From Thermoguttaceae bacterium (lineage in GTDB: Bacteria; Planctomycetota; Planctomycetia; Pirellulales; Thermoguttaceae), in contig JANXBW010000008.1 of NCBI GenBank assembly GCA_025060325.1, positions 99,309 to 163,308 on the forward strand: a stretch of 64,000 bases of DNA, read 5' to 3'. The notes beneath the pieces were generated by a model, which saw only the letters and a program-made list of their open reading frames with translations, was not told where the DNA came from and made no database searches. The position numbers and the translations under genes are program-made. This document shows positions 9,735 through 18,865 of this stretch, one piece after another (positions within the stretch are counted from its first letter, which is position 1; every line of letters starts with the position of its first letter).

Positions 9735-11201
9735 TCACTCACGCTCCCATTTTAGAATCCACGGATCGCCCGTTTTTTCCTGGAATTCCCGCAGCTTGGC
9801 TTTTAGCCGGGCCAACACATCAGCGTAAGCCGGATCGTCGGCTAAGTTGCGAGCTTCAAAGGGATCGGCTTCCAAATCATAAAGCTCGAATTGAGGCCTG
9901 TGGATGTATTGTCGCAAAGTGCGTCGGCCATAAGGAGTATCCAAACCCAAGGCCAAACGATCCTGGAAAGTTGCCGCCTCCCAGAGGTCGGAAGCAAACG
10001 GATAGGGCAATGGCCAGGCAATATTCCAAATCAGCTTAAAGCGTCTTTCCCGCACAACTCGCATTGGATAATACATCGTGACTTCGTGGAATGTATGCGA
10101 GGCGTACACTTCATCCCATCCGGGCGGGTTTTCCTCTTCTAAGATCCGGGCAAATGACCGCCCCTGCATTGTCGACGGAACCCGCAGCCCCGCCATGTCG
10201 AGAATGGTGGGTGCTATATCGACCCAGCTGATCATTGCTTGACTAACTACACCTTTTCGCTGGGCCGCGGGGTGGCGAACAATGCACGGTAAACGGATCC
10301 CGGGTTCGTAAACGGTAGTTTTGGCTCCGGGGAACGGAGGCCCGTTATCAGAGATGTAAATAACAACTGTTCGCTCCCAGTGGCCCGTCTCACGCAAGAT
10401 GTCCATCAGCCGGCCTATGCCTTGGTCCATTCGGGAGATGGACCGATAATATTGCGCTAATTCAGCACGACATGTCGGAGTGTCGGGAAGCCAAGGTGGC
10501 ACAATGACGTCGCGAGGATCATAAACGACTTCGTTGACACCGGGATAAGGCTTCTCACGATTGCCAAACCGGTCCGGCCGATACGGCGAGCCTTCCACCC
10601 GGCCACCACCCCGATGCGGATCTGTGGGACAAAAGTACAAGAAGAACGGCCGGTCAGACTGTTGCGAAAGCAGCTCCCGGCAACGTTCGGCCATCTCCAC
10701 CGTGCTGCGAGGATTAACCCCCTGAACCACATGTTCAAAACGGTATACGGACTCCGGAGCCACATGGAGCTTGCCGGCAAGGATGGTGCGATACCCTGCC
10801 TCCTGAAGATAAACAGGCAAACTCTTTATGTTGTCAAAGCTCTGGAAATGGTGATAGCTGTGCTGCAGCCCGTACGTCCCATTAGCATGACTATGCATGC
10901 CGGTGAGGATCACGGATCGGCTAGGACTGCAACTGGCCGTTGTACAGAAAGCAAACTCGAAGCGGGTGCCCTCGGCCGCCAGGCGATCAAGATTGGGCGT
11001 GCGGATGACCGGATTTCCGTAACAGCCAAGCTCACAGCCATGGTCGTCGGACACGATTAGAACGAAGTTCGGCCTAGCTGGCTGTTGGGCTTGTGCCGGC
11101 TGTGTAAGCAGGAGACAAGCGGCTGCCCCCAGAACTAAAACCACCCAAAAGCGCACACAAATATTGCGCCGGCGGCATCGCGCTTTCGTCCAGATGCCCA
11201 T
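9735..11201 (-). CDS. Secreted sulfatase (formylglycine-dependent)
   Basis: 488-aa type I sulfatase that would hydrolyse sulfate esters, probably on sulfated polysaccharides. From the ATG at 11201 the N-terminus is basic, then hydrophobic (VVLVLGAAACLLL), then AQA, a Sec signal peptide. The mature domain opens RPNFVLIVSDDHG with the metal-binding Asp pair. C91-SPSR is the Cys-type sulfatase signature whose Cys becomes formylglycine. IYISDNGPPFPG carries the other metal ligands. Length is normal for the family. AAGGAG lies 8 nt before this ATG. An open frame continues 37 codons upstream but lacks such a site. Many paralogous sulfatases are typical of Planctomycetes. A maturation enzyme would have to be elsewhere. 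Confidence 0.95.
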   Translation of the reverse strand: MGIWTKARCRRRNICVRFWVVLVLGAAACLLLTQPAQAQQPARPNFVLIVSDDHGCELGCYGNPVIRTPNLDRLAAEGTRFEFAFCTTASCSPSRSVILTGMHSHANGTYGLQHSYHHFQSFDNIKSLPVYLQEAGYRTILAGKLHVAPESVYRFEHVVQGVNPRSTVEMAERCRELLSQQSDRPFFLYFCPTDPHRGGGRVEGSPYRPDRFGNREKPYPGVNEVVYDPRDVIVPPWLPDTPTCRAELAQYYRSISRMDQGIGRLMDILRETGHWERTVVIYISDNGPPFPGAKTTVYEPGIRLPCIVRHPAAQRKGVVSQAMISWVDIAPTILDMAGLRVPSTMQGRSFARILEEENPPGWDEVYASHTFHEVTMYYPMRVVRERRFKLIWNIAWPLPYPFASDLWEAATFQDRLALGLDTPYGRRTLRQYIHRPQFELYDLEADPFEARNLADDPAYADVLARLKAKLREFQEKTGDPWILKWERE

Positions 11202-11447
11202 GATGACCACTCCTTTTTGCCTCCGAGCAAAAACCAACCTTTGTTTCCGAAGACTTTCCTCCGCCGACCACCCTGCGAGCGGACGTATACACTTCGCGAA
11301 GGGGGGACGCACACCCTCTTGTGACTTCCCGGGCCTTTCTGTCTCAGAACGCTGGGAGACCGAGCCACATCTGGGGGAGCCCCCTCTTACCTAGCCAAGA
11401 TATTACCAAGCCAGGATAACTGATTTCTCTGCGATTTTCGGCCTGGT

Positions 11448-11957
11448 TCACAACTCGTCGGGGCGGTCATCCGGGCGAGGTGGCACAGGTACGCCTTTGC
11501 CCTGATAGCGAACAACTACGAATATCAACGGCTCGCTCCCCGTGTTGACTAACCCGTGATAAACCCACGGTTCGGCGTAAAGAATATCCCCTCTCTTTGC
11601 CGGGAACTGTCTGTCGCCAATTTGCCAGGTGCCCTCGCCTGTAACAAGGATGAGGTATTCTTCCTCGGCGTGGCGATGGGCGCGGTGGACAGCCTTTCCC
11701 GGCAGGACGGTAGCTACTGCGACCAAGGCGGCGGTGGTTTGAGCCGTCTCACCGCGGAAATAAAAACGCATCTGGCCCCAGTCGGCCTCCCTCAATTGGG
11801 CCTGATCCCAGGAGACCACCTGGGTCTTCAACGGCCCTGTCTGAAGTGCCGCGCCGGCAAGTGCTCCACCCAAGCCAAATTTAAGCCCAACTACCCCAAT
11901 CGCCACCAAAGCCAAGAGCCAACCAGTCGACAAAACCCACGAGCGACGCTTGTTCAT
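11448..11957 (-). CDS. Membrane-anchored cupin-domain protein
   Basis: 169 aa. A single N-terminal hydrophobic segment (WLLALVAIGVVGLKFGLGGAL) acts as a signal or anchor. A small cupin barrel covers about residues 55-160. The cupin metal motif is recognisable as HRAHRHAEEEYLILVTGEG (His, His and Glu ligands), and motif 2 contains GDILYAEPWVYHGLVNTG. Such proteins bind a metal and often a small sugar or acid. Catalysis cannot be inferred. GGGAG lies 8 nt before the ATG at 11957; an earlier ATG at 11990 lacks such spacing. The gene follows the sulfatase gene's 5' side on the same strand with a 246-bp gap, so cotranscription is possible but unproven. Confidence 0.8.
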   Translation of the reverse strand: MNKRRSWVLSTGWLLALVAIGVVGLKFGLGGALAGAALQTGPLKTQVVSWDQAQLREADWGQMRFYFRGETAQTTAALVAVATVLPGKAVHRAHRHAEEEYLILVTGEGTWQIGDRQFPAKRGDILYAEPWVYHGLVNTGSEPLIFVVVRYQGKGVPVPPRPDDRPDEL

Positions 11958-12214
11958 TGTCTGGTCTCCCAAGCAGGTCGGTTCTTCCATCCCGGGCGGA
12001 GTGTCCTCCTCGGTTCGGCGATCTACCGCGGTTTACCCGCGGAACGATCTTCGATGATAATGGGGACCTTGGTTACGATCAAAAGTAAACGGCAAGAACG
12101 AGCCGGAAAGTTTTTTCTCTTGTGGCATGGAAGGCCAAATGCCGTCGGCGGCTAAGAAATCGCAGTCTGTCTTGTTCTGGGTAAAACAATACCCGGCGGA
12201 CGAGTAGTGTTCAT

Positions 12215-13834
12215 ATGAATACATTACACTGCCGAACAAATGGCGGCGGGACGGGCCACCAAGAGCCAGGCGAAACAGCCCCCGGCAAAGCTTGCAACTG
12301 GGGAACTGCGCCCCTCCCATGGCTGGCCCCAGTGGTGGTGGGGCTGGTCATTCGCTTAGCGGCAGCCTGGGTGTGGGAGCAACAAGCTGGCGGGCGATTT
12401 GTCTTCGGGGACAGCGAGTCCTATTGGCTTCTTGCCCGAGCGATCGCTAACGGCGAGGAGTATCGTTACGGCAACGCCCGAATCTTCCGGATGCCGGGGT
12501 ATCCGATGGTTCTTGCGCCGCTATTTTGGCTGGCATCACCGGAGCCACCTCACTTGTGGGCCCGGTTTCTTGGGGCCGGTCTTGGCTCAGTCACGATCCT
12601 TGGCGTTTACTTTTTGGCCAAACAACTTTTCGGGCAAGGGGTGGGCCTATGGTCCGCATGGACTTGTGTCTTTTATCCAGGTGCAATTGCGCTAAGCATT
12701 TTCGTACTGAGCGAGGCTCTCTTTTGCCCGCTGGTCACTCTTGCCTTGGTTGCAGGCGTGAAAGCCGCAAAAAGTTGCCGAAGGGCTCCGTTTGTCATCT
12801 GGTCCGGCGTGGCGGGGGTCCTCCACGGTTTAGCGATTCTCACAAGGCCGAGCTGGCTATTTTTCCCGATGTTCGCCGGGGTAATAAGCATTGCCTTTGA
12901 AACGAGGCGACTCCGCCAGCTCGCCGGCTTCCTGGTGATGATCGCAGGGGCATCGGCGGTCCTCGCCCCTTGGTGGGTCCGAAATTGGTGCCTAACTGGG
13001 CGATTTGTCCCAGCTACCCTGCAAACTGGGGCTAGCCTTTACGATGGCTTACACCCCGGTGCGACCGGCGCAAGCGACTTATCGATTGTCAACCGGCGAA
13101 TGGGCGAGTTAGTAGTGGAGTTCAACCGGCTTTTCCCCGAACTGACGCAACCTCATCTGCCGGGCACAACAACTGGGCCGATGAGCTTCGAGGAGGGCTC
13201 CCGACTTGGAGGGCAAGCTCATGCTCCAAATGAGCAGAATGGCAATTATGGGAAAGATGAGGCATCTAGCGAGGATGGGATGTCTCCAGGAGCTGCGTCA
13301 GGGAGGCTGATTGAGGAAAAATACGAAGCTGGATCGATGATTGCGATCCCACTAGTGTGCGGGAGTGTGCCCGCTGATATCCGGCGGCAGATCGCGCTTG
13401 AACTATTTCTTGATTCTCGGCTACGGCAGGAGGCGATTGCCTGGGCATTGGCCCACCCCAGGGAATTTCTGCGGCTGATGCTGCGAAAATTTGTCCGGCT
13501 GTGGAACATTTGGCCAAATGAGGCCGCTTTCCAAACCCCCGCAAGCCGAATCGTCGTAGCAAGCACATTTTTGCCGCTGATAATCTGCAGTGTCTTTGGG
13601 ATAATTCGTCATTCCCGCCGAGGTTGGGCCTACGTACTTCCGGTTTTGCCCGCGGTCTACCTAACAGGTATCCACTGTGTTTTTGTAAGTTCGCTACGCT
13701 ACCGAGAACCCGCGATGCTTGCGCTCATACCTCTGGCGGTAGCCGGGGCAAAGAGTTTCTGGGACCTTTACAGGGGAACCGCCGGCGAGAGAGCCGCCCC
13801 AATGGCCGCGTCGCATGCGAGGGCCAACCGGTGA
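12215..13834 (+). CDS. Multi-pass membrane glycosyltransferase (PMT/ArnT-like, GT-C fold)
   Basis: 539-aa integral membrane protein with about ten hydrophobic segments. The first extracytoplasmic loop has an acidic motif near residue 67 (VFGDSESYW), then RMPGYPMVLAPLFW, the pattern of GT-C enzymes that use polyprenyl-phosphate sugars, such as dolichyl-phosphate mannosyltransferases and ArnT. A hydrophilic insert rich in Gly, Asn, Glu and Ser (about residues 325-375) breaks the C-terminal half and looks disordered. The ATG at 12215 lacks a strong ribosome site, and the first ~30 residues are soluble, so the start could be later. It probably transfers a sugar to an envelope acceptor; donor and acceptor are unknown. 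Confidence 0.75.
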   Translation: MNTLHCRTNGGGTGHQEPGETAPGKACNWGTAPLPWLAPVVVGLVIRLAAAWVWEQQAGGRFVFGDSESYWLLARAIANGEEYRYGNARIFRMPGYPMVLAPLFWLASPEPPHLWARFLGAGLGSVTILGVYFLAKQLFGQGVGLWSAWTCVFYPGAIALSIFVLSEALFCPLVTLALVAGVKAAKSCRRAPFVIWSGVAGVLHGLAILTRPSWLFFPMFAGVISIAFETRRLRQLAGFLVMIAGASAVLAPWWVRNWCLTGRFVPATLQTGASLYDGLHPGATGASDLSIVNRRMGELVVEFNRLFPELTQPHLPGTTTGPMSFEEGSRLGGQAHAPNEQNGNYGKDEASSEDGMSPGAASGRLIEEKYEAGSMIAIPLVCGSVPADIRRQIALELFLDSRLRQEAIAWALAHPREFLRLMLRKFVRLWNIWPNEAAFQTPASRIVVASTFLPLIICSVFGIIRHSRRGWAYVLPVLPAVYLTGIHCVFVSSLRYREPAMLALIPLAVAGAKSFWDLYRGTAGERAAPMAASHARANR

Positions 13835-14171
13835 CAGCAGGGGCGGGGAGAGGAGTTTCCCCAAAAGGCCAGAACCATCGCCGCGTGTGGCCCGTGCTTT
13901 ATGAACGTGCCTAATGAGAAGCTTTTTCGGCTGGACTATTAGGCGGCCCATTTCTGGGTAAGGATCGCGCCGGCGGCAGTTAGCACCGATCGCGTAAACA
14001 GCTTGCCTTGGCTGCCAACGGAACATTGCCTCCGAAACAAGCAATGAGCCTTCATAGGCCGGGCCGAGCTTTGGGCCAAAAACGCTCGACGAACTATTTG
14101 GCTAACAACGTCTCCAGGAGTAGTGGCAAAGATTAGCTCTTTGTCCTTAGGGGCACGGAGGACCCAGCTCG
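13835..14171. other. Intergenic region before the AsmA-like gene
   Basis: 337 bp with no credible coding frame. Its right end carries GGAGGA (about 14157-14162), the best ribosome binding site for the AsmA-like gene. Confidence 0.4.
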
Positions 14172-17100
14172 ATCGGAAAGCTCCTCATCTGGCTGTGGCG
14201 AATTCTTGCACTGGTTGTGGGCTTAGCCGCCGTTTCGGTGGCCGTGGGGGGCGTGTTGCTTTACAGGCATTTTGCCGAGATCCTTTCCCACCAGGCGGAG
14301 CGACAGCTCCGGCTTCTTTTCCCGCAGCTTCAGATATCGGTGGGGGGAGTTCGTCTCTGGCCAGCTGATGAAATCGAGCTTCGCGCCATAAAGCTTGCTT
14401 GGCCAATGGCCGGGGACCAGCGGGGTGAAGTCGTCCCCCTTGCCGAGGTGGGACGGGTCCGCCTTCAGCTCGCCAGGCCCATTTGGGAGTGTTTGCGGGA
14501 GGACATCCGGCTGAGGGCGGTGTTCGTGGAAGATCTTCAACTCCATGCGATCCGGGACAAAGCGGGCCGGTGGAATCTTGCCCAGCTTAAGCCTACCTCG
14601 CGACGCCCTGTGGCGTTGCCGCGCGTGCAGATTGTGGGCGGAACTTTACATGTCCTGGATCAGCTTCACTGGCCGGAGAGTCCGCTGGCCATCCGCGTGC
14701 TTGAGGCAACTCTTACCCCGCAGGTCTCACCGGCTAATTCGCAGGGGGCTAGTTCGGATGGTACCCCGGGCAGCGCCGCTTTGAGGTGGGACATTCGGGC
14801 AGTCTGCGAATTTCGCGAACTCGGCCGGGGGGTTATTGAGGCGCAGGTCGATCCAAACGCGGGTAACTGGGGGTTGGTGTTCCAATTTGATCAAATCCGG
14901 CTAAGTCAGTCGCTGTGGACCTATGTCCCCGAGCCGGTTCGTAAACAGCTCCCTGAACTTCGCATTTTGGGGGGAGAAGTGCGGTTGGCCGGGCAGATGG
15001 CCGGCAGTAATCTGGGCGAGCTATCCTCGGATTTTACCCTCCACGGTTCCGCCGAAGGACTTCGCGTGGCGTTAGGGCCACTCACCACGCCGCTCAGCGA
15101 TCTAGGAGGGTCCTTTGTCATCACGCCGTCGCAGATTTCTGTAAACGGCCTGAAGGCCACATGGGCTGGTGCGACCATAAACTTGGAAAGTTTACAGCTT
15201 CGTAAGGAATCGGCAACGGCGGGCGTGCTGCAAGGCCAGTTCGCCATCCGCAACTTGGCCGTAAGCGACGAGCTCCTTCAGCTTCACCCGCAACTGGTGC
15301 GATGGTACGAGACGTACCGGCCTCAAGGGACGATGAATCTGGACGGCACCTTCCGATTCGACGGGCAGCGGTGGGATTGGAAAGTACGGGTGCTTCCCCA
15401 GCGGATGACTGTGGTGTACTCCCGGGTCCCCTATCCGGTGCGGGAAGTATCGGGTGTTCTTGAATGGACGGCTGATCACCTGTGGGGCAATCTTTACGGC
15501 AAGATCGGCAATCGGCCGGTGAATATTGAGGGGCGAACGCTGTGGTCAGACGGCGCTTACCGGTGGGTGGTGGCGGCGCCCTCGGTTGCTTTTGATCGAG
15601 AGATGATCGCAGCCCTTGGCCGACCGGCAGGCGAACGACTTGCCGAGCTGAATCCTTCGGGGGATTTTGGCTTTCAATTTGTCAGCACGCGGAGAAATCG
15701 CCAAGAGGCAGTCGAAAGACAACTCGTGGTCGAATTGCAGGATGCTCAAGTGCAATATCAACGCTTCCCCTATCCGCTCCGAAATGTACGTGGCATCTTG
15801 CGGATGTGGGGCAATCCTTCAGGGGAGCTTTGGGAACTTTCCGAAACCGTCGCCCAAAATGGCCAAGCTCGCGTATTCCTCCGCGGTCGACTGGAAAGCT
15901 GGGAAAAACGCCACTTCCTCCAAATCCACTTCTGGGCTCGGGAGGTTCCCATCGACGAGGAACTCCGCAATGCCATTCCCTCGGCTGCAGCCAGAGAGGT
16001 GTGGCTCAACCTAGACCCCCGTGGCACGCTGGCAGAGTTGTCCGGCCAGGTTCTTTTTGACTCGGCCACAGGTCGGGTCAACGTGCGTTTCTCCGCCGAA
16101 CCTGCCCCGGGCCAGTGCTCCATTCAGCCCACTTGGTTTCCTTACCGGATCGATAATCTCTCCGGGAGACTGGAGTATCGCGATGGGCATGCGGCGATTT
16201 CGCAAATGAGAGGCCAGCACGGATCGGCGCGTTTTTCCGCAACCGTGGAGTGCCGTCAAGATCCGGCCGGCAACTGGGCACTAGAGATCACCAATTTGTT
16301 TGCAGAGCAGATCCCTATCGACCAAGAATTGGTTCAAGCCGTCCCGCCGAATCTCCAGCAAATCCTGCGAACTCTCAATCCAGTCGGCCGGGTGAACGTC
16401 CGCGGTCAGATGCGGTTTTCCGGTGGGGTTCCTCAGGATCGCCTCATCCATAGCTCATGGGATCTATCCGTTGACACGCACCATGCCCGCGTCGACTGTG
16501 GCCTTCGTTTTACCGGTGTCAGTGGAACCATCGATCTAACCGGCTCCTCGGACGCCGAGCGGTTTGTCTGCCTGGCCCGTCTTGACTTAACTTCCGCTAC
16601 CGCCATGGGCGTGCAGCTAACGGAAATCCGGGGGCCAGTGTGGGCAGGTGGCAATCAAATCCTCCTTGGGCGATTAGTTCCCAACCAACCCATTGGGCAG
16701 TTAGGAAACACCCAAAGTCAGGCACCCGCCGAAATTCGGCCATCAACAGCGGGAACTGGCCCCGAAGTGCCCGGCCCTACCGGGCCACTTACCGCCCGAA
16801 TTGCAGGAGGCCTCCTGAGTTTGGACGGGGTCATTAATTTGCGAGGGGACTCGCCCCTTTTCCGCGTGGGCTTTTCACTTCACCGCGCCGACTTAGCCCA
16901 GCTTGCCCAGGAAATCCTCGGCCGTAGTGAGGATGTCAGCGGCACGCTATATGCGCAGGGGGAGCTCCGTGGGCAACTTGGCCAGCCCGAATCCCTCGCC
17001 GGTCAAGGGGTCGTTCAGCTTCGCGAGGCCAACGTGTACCGAACGCCCCTGATGCTCGCGCTTCTCCGGATGTTAACGATTCGGGAACCCCAGCGGACTG

Positions 17101-17489
17101 CCTTTAGTAGCGCCGACGTGGCTTTTGAGCTAGAAGGCCAGCGAATCCTCATCCCTTACGTGATTTTCCAGGGCGACACCCTTGGCTTCGAGGGATCCGG
17201 AGAGCTGGACTGGCAGGGGCGGGTTCGCCTGGTCCTTCGGGCCAATCTCGTGCGTCCGGATAGTCCCTTCCCAATCATGCGGCAACTGGTCGGGGATGCT
17301 AGTCAGCAGCTAGTGATTCTCCACGTGACTGGGTTCTTGCACGATCCGGTCGTATCGAGCGAACCCTTGCCCGGTGTCAATCAGATGCTCCGCGAACTGC
17401 AACAGGAGATAAGTCCGGAGGCATCCGTTCGGCCACCGCGGATGGGGCCGTTAGGAAGGCTCCCGAGTCTTTTGCCCCGACCACGGTAG
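14172..17489 (+). CDS. Large AsmA/DUF3971-like membrane-anchored protein, probable ATC start
   Basis: About 1105 aa. One N-terminal membrane helix (LLIWLWRILALVVGLAAVSV) is followed by a very long beta-rich region with repeated AsmA-type elements such as LRLLFPQLQISVGGVRLWP and RNLAVSDELLQLHP. The last ~300 residues resemble the AsmA C-terminal domain (DVSGTLYAQGELRGQLG, then GELDWQGRVRLVLRANLV). Such proteins bridge inner and outer membranes and are implicated in lipid transport or outer-membrane homeostasis. Start problem: the first conventional start, GTG 14217, cuts the membrane helix in half. The frame is open only back to a TAG at 14148, and the only well-placed site, GGAGGA, lies 9 nt before an ATC at 14172. 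I therefore suggest ATC initiation. A Pro/Gln/Ser-rich insertion lies near residue 850. Confidence 0.72.
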   Translation: MGKLLIWLWRILALVVGLAAVSVAVGGVLLYRHFAEILSHQAERQLRLLFPQLQISVGGVRLWPADEIELRAIKLAWPMAGDQRGEVVPLAEVGRVRLQLARPIWECLREDIRLRAVFVEDLQLHAIRDKAGRWNLAQLKPTSRRPVALPRVQIVGGTLHVLDQLHWPESPLAIRVLEATLTPQVSPANSQGASSDGTPGSAALRWDIRAVCEFRELGRGVIEAQVDPNAGNWGLVFQFDQIRLSQSLWTYVPEPVRKQLPELRILGGEVRLAGQMAGSNLGELSSDFTLHGSAEGLRVALGPLTTPLSDLGGSFVITPSQISVNGLKATWAGATINLESLQLRKESATAGVLQGQFAIRNLAVSDELLQLHPQLVRWYETYRPQGTMNLDGTFRFDGQRWDWKVRVLPQRMTVVYSRVPYPVREVSGVLEWTADHLWGNLYGKIGNRPVNIEGRTLWSDGAYRWVVAAPSVAFDREMIAALGRPAGERLAELNPSGDFGFQFVSTRRNRQEAVERQLVVELQDAQVQYQRFPYPLRNVRGILRMWGNPSGELWELSETVAQNGQARVFLRGRLESWEKRHFLQIHFWAREVPIDEELRNAIPSAAAREVWLNLDPRGTLAELSGQVLFDSATGRVNVRFSAEPAPGQCSIQPTWFPYRIDNLSGRLEYRDGHAAISQMRGQHGSARFSATVECRQDPAGNWALEITNLFAEQIPIDQELVQAVPPNLQQILRTLNPVGRVNVRGQMRFSGGVPQDRLIHSSWDLSVDTHHARVDCGLRFTGVSGTIDLTGSSDAERFVCLARLDLTSATAMGVQLTEIRGPVWAGGNQILLGRLVPNQPIGQLGNTQSQAPAEIRPSTAGTGPEVPGPTGPLTARIAGGLLSLDGVINLRGDSPLFRVGFSLHRADLAQLAQEILGRSEDVSGTLYAQGELRGQLGQPESLAGQGVVQLREANVYRTPLMLALLRMLTIREPQRTAFSSADVAFELEGQRILIPYVIFQGDTLGFEGSGELDWQGRVRLVLRANLVRPDSPFPIMRQLVGDASQQLVILHVTGFLHDPVVSSEPLPGVNQMLRELQQEISPEASVRPPRMGPLGRLPSLLPRPR

Positions 17490-18082
17490 CTCCCTGGACA
17501 ACAAGCGGATGCCCCTGGCCGAAGCCTGTTTTCTTCCGCCGCTTGGATACTGTCTTTGAAACCGGGCAACCCGGGGGGATGCCCCCTTGTGAGCAGAGAG
17601 GCTGAAAGCCGGTTGGCTCCCTCCCTCGGAGAGGAAGCGGACAGCCCCGTCCGAATCACGAAGATACTCCTGGAACCACTCCCCCCAAGCGTGTCCGCAA
17701 GCGCCCCGTATTTACGCGGAAAAGAACGCAGACCGGGTATTTACCTTGAGGGCGCTTCCAGTGAGCCCATCCCGCCCGTCAATCTTGTCCGCGCAAAACT
17801 CCTTGTGAGCTTGCCGATGCTTAACTCTTGCCAAGGCTTCCTCCCTTAAGTAGATTGGCGATTGCCGCAGGCGGAATGCATCCTGAAAAGCGTGGCAGGG
17901 TAAGAGGCGAAACTCTTTCCGCCCGGCAGAATTTATTGGCTTAGGGAACGGGTTCCGAAAATATTGAATAGACAGGGAAAACCAGGGGCGGCGAAAAGGC
18001 ACCCCTTCGGACGTTGTTCTGGGGAATTTCGATCGGGTCGCCCACGTGGTGACGTATTCATCTGTTTAAGAGGAGGAAGGCT
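17490..18082. other. Leader region of infC
   Basis: 593 bp with no credible gene on either strand. It presumably contains the infC promoter and 5' leader. I see no clear terminator after the AsmA-like gene and no L20 leader-type structure that I can recognise by eye. Confidence 0.4.
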
Positions 18083-18760
18083 ATCGAGGTCAAATCGTTC
18101 CGCGTTAACGAGCAGATTCGTCGGTCGCCAGTGCGGGTGATTGGGGTCGAGGGTAAAAATCTGGGAATCATGTCGTTGGAACACGCGCTGGCGCTTGCTC
18201 GAGAGGCTGATTTGGATCTTGTCGAAGTAGGGCCGCACGAAAATCCGCCGGTCTGCCGAATCCTGGACTACGGCAAATTTAAGTACGAGCTCCAGAAAAA
18301 GCAGCGGGCTCAAGCTCATCACACTAAGGTCAAGGAAATCCACCTCCGCCCGGGTACTGGTCGGCATGACCTGGAAGTCAAAATCCAGCGGGCCCGCGAG
18401 TTCTTAAACGACCTGGACAAAGTCCTTGTCGTGGTGCAGTTCAAAGGCCGCGAGGCAGCCCATATCGAAGAAGGCATGCGCGTTGTCCAAACTGTGATTG
18501 ATGCGGTAGCAGATTTAGCCCGTGTGGAGAATCCCCCGCGTAACGAAGGAAAACAGCGGATTGTGTGCATGCTGGCGCCGCGGCCGGAGCTTATCCGCCA
18601 GAAAGAGAAGGAAAAGACGGAGAAACGTTCAGCAAAAGAACCAACCTCGCTTGGTGTCCCCGGCGCAGTGGAGGCGAAAGCCACGCAGACTACGGCCGCT
18701 CAGCCCGGATCATCATCAATCGGGCCTCAGTCGGTGCAAGCTGCTTCGTCCACCACTTGA
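18083..18760 (+). CDS. infC: Translation initiation factor IF-3, non-AUG (ATC) start
   Basis: 225-aa IF-3, which binds the 30S subunit, blocks premature 50S joining and proofreads start-codon choice. Conserved N-domain FRVNEQIRRSPVRVI, linker NPPVCRILDYGKFKYE and C-domain KEIHLRPGTGRHDLEVK are all present. The C-terminal ~45 residues (from about KEKEKTEKRSAKEP) are an extra low-complexity tail. Conventional starts would lose FRVNEQIR. Instead AGGAGG sits 6 nt before an ATC at 18083 that gives IEVKSFRVNEQIRR. Start codons AUU/AUC/AUA in infC are known and let IF-3 repress its own translation, so the same autoregulation is likely here. Unusually, rpmI and rplT do not follow; a convergent regulator gene does. 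Confidence 0.95.
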   Translation: MEVKSFRVNEQIRRSPVRVIGVEGKNLGIMSLEHALALAREADLDLVEVGPHENPPVCRILDYGKFKYELQKKQRAQAHHTKVKEIHLRPGTGRHDLEVKIQRAREFLNDLDKVLVVVQFKGREAAHIEEGMRVVQTVIDAVADLARVENPPRNEGKQRIVCMLAPRPELIRQKEKEKTEKRSAKEPTSLGVPGAVEAKATQTTAAQPGSSSIGPQSVQAASSTT

Positions 18761-18865
18761 GCGCAATCAAAGAGGCCTCAGCTCCCACGTTCCGACGGCG
18801 ACCTTCCTTGCCGCTTGTGCCTCGCGGGTACTCTTGCTGACAAATGGTCAGTTCCAACTGGCGGG

